From: Variovorax sp. IB41
GTDB taxonomy: Bacteria; Pseudomonadota; Gammaproteobacteria; Burkholderiales; Burkholderiaceae_C
Length of the DNA stretch: 64,000 bases
Reading direction: 5' to 3'
Assembly (NCBI RefSeq): GCF_016405905.1
Contig: NZ_JAEFCB010000001.1
Location: 1,302,001 to 1,366,000, forward strand
Positions 18,465 through 33,360 of the stretch are shown one piece after another. Each line of letters starts with the position of its first letter. The stretch's first letter is position 1. The notes under the pieces are model-generated. The model did no database searches, was not told where the DNA came from, and saw nothing but the letters and a program-made list of their open reading frames with translations. The position numbers and the translations under genes were made by a program.

Positions 18465-19952
18465 TCAGTGGGCCAGCGTGGCCGCGATGGCGTCGTAGCA
18501 CAGCGTCATCAGACCGCCGGGCAGCACGCCGAGAATCAGGATCAGTGCGCCGTTGATCGTGAGCACGGTGCGCACGTCGAACGAAGCCGACACGGTGGTG
18601 GCCGTGACCGGTGCGTCGAAGTACATGACCTTGACCACGCGCAGGTAGTAGAAGGCGCCGACCAACGACATCATCACGGCGAACACGGCCAAGCCGATGT
18701 AGATGGCCTGGCCCGAGGCGATCAGCGCCTGCAGCACGGCCAGCTTCGCGTAGAAGCCGACCAGCGGCGGCAGGCCCGCCAGCGAGAACATCGCAATCGC
18801 CATCACGCCGGCGTACAGCGGGCTGCGTTGGTTGAGACCTGCGAGGTCAGTGATCTCTTCGCTCTCGAAGCCTTCGCGCGCCAGGAGCAGGATGATGCCG
18901 AAGCTCGCCAGCGTGGTGAGCACGTAGGTCACGATGTAGAACATCGAGGCGCTGTAGGCGGCCTGCGCGTTCTGCGTGCCCGACAGGTCCGAGCCGGCCA
19001 CCATGCCCAGCAGCATGAAGCCCATCTGCGAGATGGTCGAGTAGGCGAGCATCCGCTTGAGGTTGCTCTGCGCGATGGCGGCGAGGTTACCGATCAGCAG
19101 CGACGCGATGGCCAGCACGGCCAGCATCTGCTGCCAGTCGATCGCGAGCGGCTGCAGGCCATCGACCAGCAGGCGGATGATGATGCCGAAGGCCGCCAGC
19201 TCGGGCGCCGCGCCGATCAGCAGCGTGACGGCCGTGGGCGCACCCTGGTAGACGTCGGGCACCCACATGTGGAAAGGGGCTGCCCCCACCTTGAACGCCA
19301 GGCCGGCCACGATGAACACGAGGCCGAACACCAGCACCTGGTGGTTGACCTTGCCGGTCGAGATCGCCTTGAACACTTCGTTCAGGTCGAGCGAGCCGGT
19401 CGCGCCGTACATCATCGAGAGGCCGTACAGGAGGAAGCCGCTGGCCATCGCGCCGAGCACGAAGTACTTCATCGCCGCTTCGCTGGCCACCGCGTTATCG
19501 CGGCGCAGCGCGACGAGCGCGTAGCTCGAGAGCGTGAGCAGTTCCAGGCCCAGGTAGATCAGCAGGAAGTTGCTGCCCGAGATCATCACGAACATGCCCA
19601 GGAGCGCGAACATGCTCACGGTGAACAGTTCGCCGCCGCGCAGCATCTCGCGGTCGGCCGCATAGGGGCGGCCGTAGATCAGCGTGACCATCAGGGCGAT
19701 GGTGGCGAAGCACTTGAGCCAGTTGCCCATCGAGTCGCTCACGACCATGCCGCCGAAGCCGTAGGCGGTCTTGCCGTCGAGCGCGGCCATGCCGGTGAGC
19801 ACGGCCACCACCAGCAGCGTGAGCAGCGTCAGCACATAGGTGCGGGTGCGGCGCGGGCTCGTGTCCGACAGGTCGACCAGCGCAATGATGCAGGCCATGA
19901 CCAGCAACACGATTTCGGGGTAGATCGTGACCCAGCTGAGTTTGTCAATCAT
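18465..19952 (-). CDS. nuoN: NADH-quinone oxidoreductase subunit N
   Basis: 495 residues, about 14 membrane helices. It is one of the three antiporter-like proton-pumping subunits of complex I. The conserved helix with [20 protein letters not shown] carries the key lysine and histidine. It is the last nuo gene and is separated from nuoM by 110 bp holding a repeat, unlike the tight spacing elsewhere in the operon. Confidence 0.96.
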   Translation of the reverse strand: MIDKLSWVTIYPEIVLLVMACIIALVDLSDTSPRRTRTYVLTLLTLLVVAVLTGMAALDGKTAYGFGGMVVSDSMGNWLKCFATIALMVTLIYGRPYAADREMLRGGELFTVSMFALLGMFVMISGSNFLLIYLGLELLTLSSYALVALRRDNAVASEAAMKYFVLGAMASGFLLYGLSMMYGATGSLDLNEVFKAISTGKVNHQVLVFGLVFIVAGLAFKVGAAPFHMWVPDVYQGAPTAVTLLIGAAPELAAFGIIIRLLVDGLQPLAIDWQQMLAVLAIASLLIGNLAAIAQSNLKRMLAYSTISQMGFMLLGMVAGSDLSGTQNAQAAYSASMFYIVTYVLTTLASFGIILLLAREGFESEEITDLAGLNQRSPLYAGVMAIAMFSLAGLPPLVGFYAKLAVLQALIASGQAIYIGLAVFAVMMSLVGAFYYLRVVKVMYFDAPVTATTVSASFDVRTVLTINGALILILGVLPGGLMTLCYDAIAATLAH

Positions 19953-20062
19953 CTCGTTCTCTTGTCTTCAGCGTGGCCGGACGGCGCAGGGCCGCCCCGA
20001 GCCGGTCCGGGGCCCCCTTGGGGGGCAGTGCAGCGGCATAGCCGCAAACGTGGGGGTCATCA
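19953..20062. repeat. GC-rich dispersed-type repeat between nuoM and nuoN
   Basis: The gap holds a very GC-rich block (about 19975-20056) with overlapping stems, including GGCCCCCTTGGGGGGC near 20020-20035 and a CGGCATAGCCG hairpin near 20033-20043. It resembles the intergenic repeat class common in Comamonadaceae. It lies inside an operon and could act as an RNA processing or attenuation element. Copies elsewhere cannot be checked here. Confidence 0.55.
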
Positions 20063-21541
20063 TCAGGAGGGCAGCTTCGAAATCGCCACATGGCGAAGGA
20101 GCTCAGTGACCGAGGCATCCATTGCATCGGTGAATGGCTTCGGATACAGGCCCATCCACAACACGGCGATCGCCAGCAGCGACAGCATCAGGAACTCGCG
20201 GGCGTTGATGTCGGAGAGCTCCTTGACGTGGTCGTTGCCGACCGGGCCGAGGTACACGCGCTTGTACATCCAGAGCGTGTAGGCGGCGCCGAAGATCAGC
20301 GCGGTGGCGGCTCCCAGTCCGATCCAGAAGTTGGCCTTCACGGCGCCCAGGATCACCATCCACTCGCCCACGAAACCGGCGGTGCCCGGCAGGCCGCAGT
20401 TGGCCATGGCGAACAGCAGCGCGAAGGCGGCGAACTTGGGCATGGTGTTGACCACGCCGCCGTAGTCTGCGATCTGGCGCGAGTGCACGCGGTCGTACAG
20501 CACGCCGATGCCCAGGAACATGGCGCCCGAAACGAAGCCGTGGGCGATCATCTGGACGATACCGCCGGCGACGCCCAGCTCGTTGAAGATGAAGAAGCCC
20601 AGCGTCACGAAGCCCATGTGGGCGACCGACGAGTAGGCCACCAGCTTCTTCATGTCCTGCTGCACCAACGCCACCAGGCCCACGTAGATCACCGCGATCA
20701 GCGACAGCGCGATCATGAGCCAGGCCCATTCGTGCGAGGCGTCGGGCGCGATGGGCATCGAGAAGCGCAGGAAGCCGTAGGCACCCAGCTTCAGCATGAT
20801 CGCGGCCAGCACGGCCGAGCCGCCGGTGGGCGCCTCGACGTGCACGTCGGGCAGCCACGTGTGGACCGGCCACATCGGCACCTTCACGGCGAAGGCCGCG
20901 AAGAAGGCGAAGAACAGGAAGGTCTGCGCGGTCGAGCCCAGCGGCAGCTTGTGCCAGGCCAGGATGTCGAAGCTGCCGCCCGACTTGTTGTACAGGAAGA
21001 TCAGCGCCACCAGCATCAGCAGCGAGCCGAGCAAGGTGTAGAGGAAGAACTTGAACGCCGCGTAGATCTTGTTCGGGCCGCCCCAGATGCCGATGATCAG
21101 GTACATCGGGATCAGCGTGGCCTCGAAGAACACGTAGAACAGGATGCCGTCCAGCGCGGAGAACACGCCGATCATGAAGCCCGAGAGGATCAGGAACGCG
21201 CCCATGTACTGGTTCACGCGCTCGGTGATCACTTCCCAGGCCGAGATCACGACCACGACCGTGATGAACGAGGTCAGCAGCACCATCCACAGCGACAGGC
21301 CGTCAAGACCGATGTGGTAGTTGACGTTGAAGCGGGAGATCCAGCTCGTCTTCTCGACGAACTGCATGGCGGCGGTTCCGTTCTGGAAGCGCGTGAACAG
21401 CGGCACCGTGACCAGGAAGCTCACGATGGCACCGACGAGCGCGACCCAGCGCACGCCCTTGGCATGCTCTTCGCGGCCAAACGCCAGCAGCACGGCGCCG
21501 AATGCGATCGGCACCCAGATGGCAAGGCTCAACAAACCCAT
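20063..21541 (-). CDS. nuoM: NADH-quinone oxidoreductase subunit M
   Basis: 492 residues, 14 predicted helices. It has the antiporter-like proton channel residues, with FAVKVPMWPVHTWLPDVHVE around residue 225 and GTAGFVGEWMVILG near residue 385. It lies 25 bp downstream of nuoL. Confidence 0.96.
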   Translation of the reverse strand: MGLLSLAIWVPIAFGAVLLAFGREEHAKGVRWVALVGAIVSFLVTVPLFTRFQNGTAAMQFVEKTSWISRFNVNYHIGLDGLSLWMVLLTSFITVVVVISAWEVITERVNQYMGAFLILSGFMIGVFSALDGILFYVFFEATLIPMYLIIGIWGGPNKIYAAFKFFLYTLLGSLLMLVALIFLYNKSGGSFDILAWHKLPLGSTAQTFLFFAFFAAFAVKVPMWPVHTWLPDVHVEAPTGGSAVLAAIMLKLGAYGFLRFSMPIAPDASHEWAWLMIALSLIAVIYVGLVALVQQDMKKLVAYSSVAHMGFVTLGFFIFNELGVAGGIVQMIAHGFVSGAMFLGIGVLYDRVHSRQIADYGGVVNTMPKFAAFALLFAMANCGLPGTAGFVGEWMVILGAVKANFWIGLGAATALIFGAAYTLWMYKRVYLGPVGNDHVKELSDINAREFLMLSLLAIAVLWMGLYPKPFTDAMDASVTELLRHVAISKLPS

Positions 21542-21566
21542 TTTTCTTTTTCTCCAGCGTTCGGGC

Positions 21567-23621
<2,055 letters not shown>

Positions 23622-23628
23622 GTTGATT

Positions 23629-23937
23629 TCAACCCTTGAGCGAGTTGAGCTCGTCGACGTTGATGTTGGACTTGTTGCGGAACAACAGCACCAGCAACGC
23701 GAGACCGATCGCCGACTCGGCCGCGGCCACCGTCAGGATGAAGAACACGAAGATCTGGCCGTGCATGTCGCCCAGGTAGTGCGAGAAGGCCACGAAGTTC
23801 ATGTTGACCGCCAGCAGCATCAGCTCGATGGCCATCAGCAGCACGATCAGGTTCTTGCGGTTCAGGAAGATGCCGATCACCGACAGCGCGAAGAGCATCG
23901 CGCCGAGCGAGAGAAAGTGTCCGAGCGTGAGCGTCAT
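23629..23937 (-). CDS. nuoK: NADH-quinone oxidoreductase subunit K
   Basis: 102 residues with three helices, standard NuoK length. The conserved buried glutamates lie in [14 protein letters not shown]. Its start overlaps the nuoJ stop by four bases (ATGA), so they are translationally coupled. Confidence 0.96.
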   Translation of the reverse strand: MTLTLGHFLSLGAMLFALSVIGIFLNRKNLIVLLMAIELMLLAVNMNFVAFSHYLGDMHGQIFVFFILTVAAAESAIGLALLVLLFRNKSNINVDELNSLKG

Positions 23938-24599
23938 GCCTTGTTTTCCTTTGCCGCTTCGGCCGGTGCTGCCGGCGCCGCTTCCACCACGGGTTCAGCC
24001 GCACGCGTCACCGGCATCTGCACGATGCGCACGCGGTCGCGCGCCTTCACGCGCACCTGGTCCGACGGGTTGGTGTACTTGCTGTCCTTGCGGGTGCGCA
24101 GCGTCAGTGCAATGGCCGCCACGATGGCCACGAGCAGGATGACCGCGGCGATTTCCAGCGGGTAGAGGTACTCGGAATAGAGCAGCTTGCCCAGCTCCAT
24201 CGTGTTCGAGGTGTTGGGAGAGGTGACCGCCATGGCGCGCGGTGCTTCGCCCAAGCGAAAGCCGCCCATGAGCACGGCCGCCATTTCGAGCGCGATCAGC
24301 GCGCCCACGCCGGCCGCGAGCGGGAAGTGCTTCCAGAAGCCCTGTCGCAAGCTGTCGACGTTGATGTCCAGCATCATCACGACGAAGAGGAACAGCACCA
24401 TCACGGCGCCGACGTACACCAGCACGAGCGAGATCGCGAGGAACTCGGCGCGCAGCAGCAACCAGATGGCCGAAGCCTGGAAGAAGGCCAGCACCAGGTA
24501 CAGCGCGGCGTACACGGGATTGCGGGCGGTGATGACGCGGAAGGCTGCAAAAAGCAGCACCACGGCAAACAGATAGAACAGACCGGTCTTGACGTCCAT
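23934..24599 (-). CDS. nuoJ: NADH-quinone oxidoreductase subunit J
   Basis: 221 residues from ATG 24599 ([16 protein letters not shown]); an upstream in-frame extension lies in the gap after nuoI. Five helices, with [20 protein letters not shown] forming the pi-bulge helix region of TM3. The C-terminus is an extra Ala/Glu/Pro-rich tail after residue 195. Confidence 0.95.
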   Translation of the reverse strand: MDVKTGLFYLFAVVLLFAAFRVITARNPVYAALYLVLAFFQASAIWLLLRAEFLAISLVLVYVGAVMVLFLFVVMMLDINVDSLRQGFWKHFPLAAGVGALIALEMAAVLMGGFRLGEAPRAMAVTSPNTSNTMELGKLLYSEYLYPLEIAAVILLVAIVAAIALTLRTRKDSKYTNPSDQVRVKARDRVRIVQMPVTRAAEPVVEAAPAAPAEAAKENKA

Positions 24600-24636
24600 T
24601 GGAATTCGGGTGGGTACGGGTTTCGGGCTGGACGGA

Positions 24637-25182
24637 TCAGCGGTACTTGGCGTCGGCCGCCTTGTTCGCTGCAATTTCTTTTTCGTAGCGGTCGCCCACG
24701 GCCAGCAGCATGTCCTTGGTGAAGTACAGGTCGCCGCGCTTTTCGCCGTGGTATTCGAAGATGTGGGTCTCCACGATCGAGTCGACCGGGCAGCTCTCTT
24801 CGCAGAAGCCGCAGAAGATGCACTTGGTCAGGTCGATGTCGTAGCGCGTGGTGCGGCGCGAGCCGTCGTCGCGCACATCCGATTCGATGGTGATCGCCAG
24901 CGCCGGGCAGACGGCTTCGCAGAGCTTGCAGGCAATGCAGCGCTCCTCGCCGTTTTCATAGCGGCGCAGCGCGTGCAGGCCGCGAAAACGCGGCGACAGC
25001 GGTGTCTTCTCTTCGGGGAACTGCACCGTGATCTTGCGGGCGAAGGCGTACTTGCCGGTGATCGCCAGGCCCTTGAACAGTTCGAACAGCATGAAGCTGC
25101 CCAAAAAATCCTTGAGCGAGAACGGTGCGGAAGCCAGCTTGGACGGGCGCGCGAGCGCGCTGGCGGATTGCGCAGCAGTCAT
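24637..25182 (-). CDS. nuoI: NADH-quinone oxidoreductase subunit I (2x[4Fe-4S])
   Basis: 181 residues from ATG 25182. It has two complete 8Fe ferredoxin motifs, [12 protein letters not shown] and [12 protein letters not shown], binding clusters N6a and N6b. It carries electrons from NuoG's chain to N2 in NuoB. It lies between nuoH (17 bp upstream) and nuoJ (37 bp downstream). Confidence 0.96.
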   Translation of the reverse strand: MTAAQSASALARPSKLASAPFSLKDFLGSFMLFELFKGLAITGKYAFARKITVQFPEEKTPLSPRFRGLHALRRYENGEERCIACKLCEAVCPALAITIESDVRDDGSRRTTRYDIDLTKCIFCGFCEESCPVDSIVETHIFEYHGEKRGDLYFTKDMLLAVGDRYEKEIAANKAADAKYR

Positions 25183-25199
25183 GATATTGGCGCTTCCAG

Positions 25200-26276
25200 T
25201 TATTTCCAGATGTTGAACGGCGTCTGCATCCAGCCACCGACCACGACCAGCCACACCAGGGTGACGGGAATGAAGATCTTCCAGCCCAGACGCATGATCT
25301 GGTCATAACGGAAGCGCGGGAACGTCGAGCGCACCCACAGGAACATGGTGACCACGCAGAAGGTCTTGGCACCGAGCCAGATCCAGCCGGGAATGAAGCT
25401 CAAGAACTCGAAGGGCGGCAGCCAGCCTCCGAGGAACAGCACCACGGTCAGGATCGAGACCAGCCACATGTTGGCGTACTCGGCCAGGAAGAACATCGCG
25501 AAGCTCATGCCCGAGTACTCGATCATGTGGCCGGCGACGATTTCCGATTCGCCTTCCACCACGTCGAACGGGTGGCGGTTGGTTTCAGCCAGGCCCGAGA
25601 TGAAGTAGACGACGAAGATCGGCAGCAGCGGCAGCCAGTTCCACGACAGGAAGCCCACGCCCATGCTGGCGAAGATGCCCTTGCCCTGCACGTTCACGAT
25701 CTCGCTCATGTTCAGGCTGCCGGTGACCATCAGCACCACGACGAAGCAGAAGCCCATCGCGATTTCGTAGCTCACCATCTGCGCCGAGGCGCGCAGCGCG
25801 CCCAGGAACGCGTACTTCGAGTTCGATGCCCAGCCGGCGATGATCACGCCGTACACCTCGAGCGAGGTGATGGCCATCACGAACAGGAGACCGGCATTGA
25901 TGTTGGCCAGCGCCACGTCGGGGCCGAAGGGAATCACGGCCCATGCGGCGAGCGCCGGCATGATGGTCATGATCGGGCCCAGCAGGAACAGGCCCTTGTT
26001 GGCGACCGTCGGAATGATGATTTCCTTGGTCATCAGCTTGAGCGCGTCGGCAATCGGCTGGAGCAGGCCCATCGGTCCGATGCGGTTCGGGCCCACGCGG
26101 ATCTGCGTGAAGCCGATGGCCTTGCGCTCCCACAGCGTGAGGTAGGCCACGGCCAGCATCAGCGGGATCACGACCACGATGATCTTGATCAGCGTCCAGA
26201 TCACGGGCCATGCCACTGCCGTCCACCAGCCCGCGGCGATCAGCCCCTGGCCGAAGCCATGAATGGTGTCGATCAT
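25200..26276 (-). CDS. nuoH: NADH-quinone oxidoreductase subunit H
   Basis: 358 residues from ATG 26276. Eight helices. It contains the quinone-channel sequence [20 protein letters not shown] near residue 60 and the acidic loop with [17 protein letters not shown] near residue 225. Its ATG overlaps the nuoG stop (ATGA). Confidence 0.96.
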   Translation of the reverse strand: MIDTIHGFGQGLIAAGWWTAVAWPVIWTLIKIIVVVIPLMLAVAYLTLWERKAIGFTQIRVGPNRIGPMGLLQPIADALKLMTKEIIIPTVANKGLFLLGPIMTIMPALAAWAVIPFGPDVALANINAGLLFVMAITSLEVYGVIIAGWASNSKYAFLGALRASAQMVSYEIAMGFCFVVVLMVTGSLNMSEIVNVQGKGIFASMGVGFLSWNWLPLLPIFVVYFISGLAETNRHPFDVVEGESEIVAGHMIEYSGMSFAMFFLAEYANMWLVSILTVVLFLGGWLPPFEFLSFIPGWIWLGAKTFCVVTMFLWVRSTFPRFRYDQIMRLGWKIFIPVTLVWLVVVGGWMQTPFNIWK

Positions 26277-28444
26277 GCCAATGCCTCCTCGGCCTGACCC
26301 GATGCGACCGGCGCGTTCGATGCGTTGCGTGCATCGGCCGTCAGTTGCAGCGACGGAGCGCGGCGCACGATGGAGTCGAGCTGGTAGATGCTCGCGACCA
26401 CAGGTGCCGATGCGGCGCCGTTGGAGGCGACGGCGTTCGCGGCCGTTGCATTGTTCAGGGCGTTGGCCGGAAGCGCACCGCCCTCGCCCACCGTCTTGAG
26501 CACGTCGGCGGTCGATTCGAACGCGAAGCCGGGCAGGCCCAGCAGGTTGGCCAGCACGCGCAGCACCTTCCAGGCCGGACGCGCTTCGCCTTGCGGCTTC
26601 ACGACGGCATGGAAACCTTGCAGGCGACCTTCGGCATTGACGAAGGTGCCGGGGGTTTCGGTGAACGGGGCGATCGGCAGCAGCACGTCGCTGAATTCGA
26701 GGTTGGCCTTGAAGGGACTCAGCGTGACGACCATCTGCGCGTTGCCGACGACATCGGCAGCGGCGGCACCGGCGGCCGAGTCGAACACCGGTTCGGTGTT
26801 CAGCAGCAGCACGGCCTTGAGGCCGGAGCCCGCGGCGAGCATGCGGCCGGCATCGAGGCCGCCGTTCTTCGGATAGGCGCCGACGAGTTGCGCGCCCACG
26901 GTGTTGGCGGCTTCGGTCAGGTAGCCGACGGTCGCGCCGGTTTGTGCGCCGATCCAGTTCGCAAGGGCCAGCAGGCTGCTGGCTTGTGCGTGGTGGGCGG
27001 CGGCATTGCCGAGCAGGATGGCCTTGCGTTCGCCGCCCAGCAGCGACGCTGCGATGGCCTCTGCGGCGGCATCGGGTTCGTTCTTCGGTGCCAGCGGTGC
27101 GGCAGCGCCGTTGGTCTTGCCGATGGCGGCGGCGACCGCGGCCAGCGCCTCGACCCATTGGCCCGCGTCGACGATGGTCGATTGCGCGGCGGTGATGGCC
27201 CACGCCTCGCGGTCGGCCATCAGGTCGGCCGAGGTGATCACCGACAGCGCGGCGCTCTTGCGCACGGCCTGGCGGATGCGCTGCGCAAACAGCGGGTGGT
27301 CCTTGCGCAGGTTCGAGCCAATGACCAGCGCGCGCTGCACCTGCGTGAGCGAAGCGATCGAGGTGCCGAGCCAGCGCACACCTTCGAACGCCGTGAATTC
27401 GGCGTTGCGCAGGCGGTAATCGATGTTGTCGCTGCCCAGTTCACGCGTGAGCATGGCGGCGAGCTGCAGCTCTTCGAGCGTGCTGTGCGGGCTCACCAGC
27501 GTGCCGATGCTTTGCGCGCCGTGGTCGGTCTTGATCTGCTTCAGGCCATTGGCCACGTACTCGAGCGCGGTCTGCCAGTCGACCTGCTGCCATTGGCCGC
27601 CTTGCTTGAGCATGGGCTGCGTCAGGCGTTCCGTGCCGTTGAGGGCTTCGTACGAGAAGCGGTCGCGGTCGGCGATCCAGCATTCGTTGACGTCTTCGTT
27701 CTCCAGAGGCACCACGCGCATCACGCGGTTGTTCTTGACCTGGACGATCAGGTTCGAGCCGGTGGAGTCGTGCGGGCTCACCGACTTGCGGCGCGACAGT
27801 TCCCAGGTGCGGGCGCTGTAGCGGAACGGCTTGCTCGTGAGCGCGCCGACCGGGCAGATGTCGATCATGTTGCCCGAGAGCTCCGAGTCGACCGAGTCGC
27901 CGAGGAAGGTCTCGATTTCGGAGTGCTCGCCGCGCTGGGTCATGCCCAGCTCCATCACGCCGGCCACTTCCTGGCCGAAGCGAACGCACCGCGTGCAATG
28001 GATGCAGCGGCTCATCTCCTCCATGCTGATGAGCGGGCCGACGTCCTTGTGGAAGACGACGCGCTTTTCTTCTTCGTAGCGCGAAGAAGAGCCGCCGTAG
28101 CCGACGGCCAGGTCCTGCAGCTGGCATTCGCCGCCCTGGTCGCAGATGGGGCAATCCAGCGGGTGGTTGATCAGGAGGAACTCCATGACCGACTGCTGCG
28201 CCTTGATGGCCTTCTCGCTCTTGGTGCGAACGATCATGCCCTGCGTGACGGGCGTGGCGCAGGCCGGCATCGGCTTGGGCGCCTTCTCCACGTCGACCAG
28301 GCACATGCGGCAGTTGGCCGCGATGCTGAGTTTCTTGTGATAGCAGAAGTGCGGGATGTAGGTGCCCGCCTTGTCGGCCGCATGCATCACCATGCTGCCT
28401 TCGGTCACTTCGACCTTCTTGCCGTCGAGTTCGATTTCGATCAT
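26273..28444 (-). CDS. nuoG: NADH-quinone oxidoreductase subunit G (iron-sulfur)
   Basis: 723 residues from ATG 28444. The N-terminal [2Fe-2S] ferredoxin domain (N1b; [15 protein letters not shown]) is followed by the His/Cys N5 site, N4 cysteines ([20 protein letters not shown]) and a large molybdopterin-oxidoreductase-like domain. In the stretch where E. coli has the extra N7 cysteines this protein has none ([17 protein letters not shown]), as in mitochondrial-type subunits. The C-terminal third is Ala-rich. Confidence 0.95.
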   Translation of the reverse strand: MIEIELDGKKVEVTEGSMVMHAADKAGTYIPHFCYHKKLSIAANCRMCLVDVEKAPKPMPACATPVTQGMIVRTKSEKAIKAQQSVMEFLLINHPLDCPICDQGGECQLQDLAVGYGGSSSRYEEEKRVVFHKDVGPLISMEEMSRCIHCTRCVRFGQEVAGVMELGMTQRGEHSEIETFLGDSVDSELSGNMIDICPVGALTSKPFRYSARTWELSRRKSVSPHDSTGSNLIVQVKNNRVMRVVPLENEDVNECWIADRDRFSYEALNGTERLTQPMLKQGGQWQQVDWQTALEYVANGLKQIKTDHGAQSIGTLVSPHSTLEELQLAAMLTRELGSDNIDYRLRNAEFTAFEGVRWLGTSIASLTQVQRALVIGSNLRKDHPLFAQRIRQAVRKSAALSVITSADLMADREAWAITAAQSTIVDAGQWVEALAAVAAAIGKTNGAAAPLAPKNEPDAAAEAIAASLLGGERKAILLGNAAAHHAQASSLLALANWIGAQTGATVGYLTEAANTVGAQLVGAYPKNGGLDAGRMLAAGSGLKAVLLLNTEPVFDSAAGAAAADVVGNAQMVVTLSPFKANLEFSDVLLPIAPFTETPGTFVNAEGRLQGFHAVVKPQGEARPAWKVLRVLANLLGLPGFAFESTADVLKTVGEGGALPANALNNATAANAVASNGAASAPVVASIYQLDSIVRRAPSLQLTADARNASNAPVASGQAEEALA

Positions 28445-28464
28445 GAGTATGTTTCTTCTCGCGC

Positions 28465-29804
<1,340 letters not shown>

Positions 29805-29805
<1 letters not shown>

Positions 29806-30347
29806 TACGCGGCCTCCCCTTTGGTCGAGCCACGCAGGCCCTCGATGAGCTGGTCGAGCTTCTCGTTGCTCATGAAGCTGCACATGGTGCGGTCGTTGAC
29901 CAGCATCACGGGCGAATCGGCGCAGGCGCCCAGGCACTCGCTCTGCTGCAGCGTGAACAAACCGTCCTCGGTCGTCTCGCCCATCTTGATGCCCAGCTTC
30001 TTCTCGAGGTGAACGAGCGCGGTGACGCCGTCACGCAGCTGGCACGGCAGGTTGGTGCACACGTTGAGCTTGAACTTGCCCACCGGATGCTGGTTGTACA
30101 TGTTGTAGAAGGTCGTCACCTCGTGCACGGCGATGGGCGCCATGCCGAGGTAGTCGGCGATCTCGCGCTCGCGCTGCATGCTGATGTAGCCTTCGCCCTG
30201 CTGGACGATGGCCAGGCACGCCATCACGGCGGAGGCCTTGCCGGCCTCGGGGTACTTGGCGACTTCGCGCGCAAAGCGCTCGAGGACGTCGGCCGTCAGC
30301 GGCGCCGAAGGGGCCGCGTCGTGGTGATGGGTTGAGGAAGTCGTCAT
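29805..30347 (-). CDS. nuoE: NADH-quinone oxidoreductase subunit E
   Basis: 180 residues with a thioredoxin-like [2Fe-2S] fold. The four cluster N1a cysteines are at VCTNLPCQL and [10 protein letters not shown]. It pairs with NuoF in the NADH dehydrogenase module. It is 10 bp downstream of nuoD. Confidence 0.95.
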
Positions 30348-30357
30348 TCGCTCTTTC

Positions 30358-31611
30358 TCACCTGTCGATTTCGCCGAACACGATGTCCATCGTGCCGATC
30401 ACCGCGACAGCGTCGGCGATCATGTGACCGCGCGACATTTCGTCGAGGGCGGCGAGGTGCGGGAAACCGGGGGCGCGGATCTTCAGGCGGTAGGGCTTGT
30501 TGGCGCCGTCGCTCACGAGATAGATGCCGAACTCGCCCTTCGGATGCTCGACGGCGGCATAGGCCTCGCCTTCGGGCACATGGAAGCCTTCGGTGAAGAG
30601 CTTGAAATGGTGGATCAGCTCCTCCATGTTCGCCTTCATCGATTCGCGCGCGGGCGCGGCGACCTTGTGGTTGTCGGTGATCACCGGGCCGGGGTTGGCG
30701 CGCAGCCATGCCGAGCACTGCTGGATGATCTTGTTGGCCTGGCGCATCTCTTCGACGCGTACGAGGTAGCGGTCGTAGCAGTCGCCGGTCTTGCCCACGG
30801 GCACGTCGAACTGCATCTGGTCGTAGACGTCGTAGGGCTGCTTCTTGCGCAGGTCCCATTCGATGCCCGAGCCGCGCAGCATCGGGCCGGTGAAGCCCAG
30901 GTTCAGCGCGCGCTCCGGCGTCACGACGCCGATGCCCACGGTGCGCTGCTTCCAGATGCGGTTGTCGGTGAGCAGCGTCTCGTACTCGTCGACCATTTTC
31001 GGGAAGCGCTTGCAGAAGTCGTCCACGAAGTCGAGGAGAGAACCCTGGCGGTTCTCGTTCAGGCGCTCGATGGCCTTCGCGTTCTTGATCTTGCTGACCT
31101 TGTACTGCGGCATCGCGTCCGGCAGGTCGCGGTACACGCCACCCGGACGGAAGTACGCCGCGTGCATGCGCGCGCCGGAGACGGCCTCGTACATGTCGAA
31201 CAGGTCTTCGCGCTCGCGGAAGCAGTAGATGAGCATGTTCATCGCGCCGCAATCCAGGCCGTGCGCGCCGAGCCACAAGAGGTGGTTCAGGAGACGGGTG
31301 ATTTCGGCGAACATCACGCGGATGTACTGCGCGCGAATCGGCACGTCCAGGCCCATCATCCGCTCGATGGCCAGGCAATAGGCGTGCTCGTTGGACATCA
31401 TCGACACGTAGTCGAGGCGGTCCATGTAGGGCAGCGACTGGATGAAGGTGCGCGATTCGGCGAGCTTCTCGGTCGCGCGGTGCAAGAGGCCGATGTGCGG
31501 GTCGGCGCGCTGGATCACTTCGCCGTCGAGCTCGAGCACCAGGCGCAGCACGCCGTGCGCGGCCGGATGCTGGGGGCCGAAGTTGAGGGTGTAGTTCTTG
31601 ATTTCGGCCAT
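30358..31611 (-). CDS. nuoD: NADH-quinone oxidoreductase subunit D
   Basis: 417 residues, the 49-kDa type subunit that forms the quinone-binding site with NuoB. The start, [22 protein letters not shown], carries the quinone-headgroup histidine, and the protein ends DIVFGEIDR. nuoC and nuoD are separate genes, as in most betaproteobacteria and unlike the E. coli fusion. Confidence 0.96.
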   Translation of the reverse strand: MAEIKNYTLNFGPQHPAAHGVLRLVLELDGEVIQRADPHIGLLHRATEKLAESRTFIQSLPYMDRLDYVSMMSNEHAYCLAIERMMGLDVPIRAQYIRVMFAEITRLLNHLLWLGAHGLDCGAMNMLIYCFREREDLFDMYEAVSGARMHAAYFRPGGVYRDLPDAMPQYKVSKIKNAKAIERLNENRQGSLLDFVDDFCKRFPKMVDEYETLLTDNRIWKQRTVGIGVVTPERALNLGFTGPMLRGSGIEWDLRKKQPYDVYDQMQFDVPVGKTGDCYDRYLVRVEEMRQANKIIQQCSAWLRANPGPVITDNHKVAAPARESMKANMEELIHHFKLFTEGFHVPEGEAYAAVEHPKGEFGIYLVSDGANKPYRLKIRAPGFPHLAALDEMSRGHMIADAVAVIGTMDIVFGEIDR

Positions 31612-31612
31612 A

Positions 31613-32224
31613 TCAGTGCAAACCGCCGCCGTAGTTGTCTTCGCGGATCACGCGTGGCGTGATTTCCCGCGGCTCGATCGATACCGGCTGGTACACGACG
31701 CGCTTCTGTTCTTCGTCGTAACGCATCTCGACGTGACCCGACACCGGGAAGTCCTTGCGGAACGGGTGGCCGATGAAGCCGTAGTCGGTCAGGATGCGGC
31801 GCAGGTCGTCGTGGCCGTCGAACACGATGCCGTAGAGGTCGAACGCTTCGCGCTCGAACCAGGTGGCGGCGCTCCAGACGGGCTGCAGCGAATCGACCAC
31901 GGGCAGGTCTTCGTGGGGCGCGAACACCTTCAGGCGCACGCGCTGGTTGAGCGTGACCGACAGCAGGTGCGAAACGACGCAGAAGCGCTCGCCCTGCCAC
32001 TCGCCTTCGCGGTAGTCGGAGTAGTCCATGCCGCAGAGGTCGATCAGTTGCTCGAAGCGGCAGCCGGGCGCATCGCGCAGCAGCGTGGCGGCGTCGATGT
32101 AGTCGGCAGCACTCACCACGACAGTCACCTCGCCCAGTGCGAGCGTCACGCTCTTGGCTTTGGCGCCGAGCGTCTCGGTGATGGTGGCGCGCAGCACCTC
32201 CGGCGAAATTGCAAAGTCAGTCAT
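31613..32224 (-). CDS. nuoC: NADH-quinone oxidoreductase subunit C
   Basis: 203 residues from ATG 32224 ([12 protein letters not shown]); ten residues of open frame upstream were trimmed. The conserved [22 protein letters not shown] segment is present as [10 protein letters not shown] near residue 130. It is a peripheral-arm subunit, one base away from nuoD. Confidence 0.95.
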   Translation of the reverse strand: MTDFAISPEVLRATITETLGAKAKSVTLALGEVTVVVSAADYIDAATLLRDAPGCRFEQLIDLCGMDYSDYREGEWQGERFCVVSHLLSVTLNQRVRLKVFAPHEDLPVVDSLQPVWSAATWFEREAFDLYGIVFDGHDDLRRILTDYGFIGHPFRKDFPVSGHVEMRYDEEQKRVVYQPVSIEPREITPRVIREDNYGGGLH

Positions 32225-32237
32225 CGTCGGCAATCTC

Positions 32238-32717
32238 TCAGGCGCGGGCAATGGTGTTGGTGCGGCGAATCTTCTGCTGCAGCTGGATCACGCCGTAGAG
32301 CAATGCCTCGGCGGTGGGCGGGCAACCCGGAACGTAGACGTCGACCGGCACGATGCGGTCGCAGCCGCGCACGACCGAATAGCTGTAGTGGTAGTAGCCA
32401 CCGCCATTGGCGCACGAGCCCATCGAGAGCACCCAGCGCGGCTCGGGCATCTGGTCGTAGACCTTGCGCAGCGCCGGCGCCATCTTGTTGCACAGCGTGC
32501 CGGCCACGATCATCAGATCGGACTGGCGCGGGCTTGGACGGAACAGCATGCCGAAACGGTCGATGTCGTAGCGGGCGGCACCCGCATGCATCATTTCGAC
32601 CGCACAGCATGCGAGGCCGAACGTCATCGGCCAGAGAGATCCGGTCTTCGCCCAATTCACCACCGAGTCGTAGGTGGTGGTGACGAAACCTTCTTTGAGA
32701 ACGCCTTCAATGGCCAT
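32238..32717 (-). CDS. nuoB: NADH-quinone oxidoreductase subunit B (cluster N2)
   Basis: 159 residues. It has the tandem cysteine motif [11 protein letters not shown] for cluster N2, with the remaining ligands in [14 protein letters not shown] and [11 protein letters not shown]. It hands electrons to ubiquinone. It lies 12 bp downstream of nuoA. Confidence 0.97.
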   Translation of the reverse strand: MAIEGVLKEGFVTTTYDSVVNWAKTGSLWPMTFGLACCAVEMMHAGAARYDIDRFGMLFRPSPRQSDLMIVAGTLCNKMAPALRKVYDQMPEPRWVLSMGSCANGGGYYHYSYSVVRGCDRIVPVDVYVPGCPPTAEALLYGVIQLQQKIRRTNTIARA

Positions 32718-32729
32718 CGTGATTCCTTG

Positions 32730-33089
32730 TCATTCCCAGTCGAGCGCGCCTTTTTTCCACTCGTAGATGAAACCTACGACGAGGATGGCGAGAAAGATCA
32801 TCATGGCCCAGAAGCCGACAGCACCGATCTCCTTGAGCGCAATGGCCCACGGGAAAAGAAAGGCAATTTCGAGATCGAACAGGATGAAGAGAATGGCAAC
32901 GAGGTAATAGCGCACGTCGAACTTCATGCGCGCATCCTCGAAGGCTTCGAAGCCGCACTCGTAGGGAGCGTTCTTCGCAGCGTCTGGCCGGTTGGGGCCG
33001 AGGATGTATCCGATGACTTGGGGGGCGACGCCTACGCCGACTCCGACCAAAATGAACAAAAGGACGGGAAGGTAGGAATCGAGGTTCAT
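32730..33089 (-). CDS. nuoA: NADH-quinone oxidoreductase subunit A
   Basis: 119 residues from ATG 33089 ([12 protein letters not shown]); a ten-residue upstream extension was trimmed. Three helices and the conserved [20 protein letters not shown] loop. It is the first gene of the 14-gene nuo operon. The promoter must lie between it and tRNA-Leu, or further upstream with secG. Confidence 0.95.
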   Translation of the reverse strand: MNLDSYLPVLLFILVGVGVGVAPQVIGYILGPNRPDAAKNAPYECGFEAFEDARMKFDVRYYLVAILFILFDLEIAFLFPWAIALKEIGAVGFWAMMIFLAILVVGFIYEWKKGALDWE

Positions 33090-33156
33090 CGAGAAATTTT
33101 CACCGCTTGCCACCGGCAAGAAGAACCTCTGGATGAGGTTTTCTGCCGATGAGATT

Positions 33157-33241
33157 TGGTGCGGTCGGCGAGACTCGAACTCGCACAGCTTTCGCCACTA
33201 CCCCCTCAAGATAGCGTGTCTACCAATTTCACCACGACCGC
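33157..33241 (-). tRNA. tRNA-Leu (anticodon GAG)
   Basis: On the minus strand the 85-nt sequence begins GCGGTCG and ends CGACCGCACCA, giving a perfect 7-bp acceptor stem, discriminator A and an encoded CCA. The anticodon arm is CTATC-TTGAGGG-GGTAG, with anticodon GAG for CUC/CUU leucine codons. A long variable arm and the T-arm GAGTTCGAGTCTC are present, as expected for a class II tRNA. It lies between secG and nuoA on the same strand. Confidence 0.95.
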
Positions 33242-33360
33242 GGTTTTTGCTGTTCAGATGGCATGAGGTACCGGTTAAGGCATTTGGCTTTCTGAACAGC
33301 TTTAGAGTTTACCCTGAAATGCAGCCGTTTCTCGCTGACGACTGCATGAAAACGACTGGA

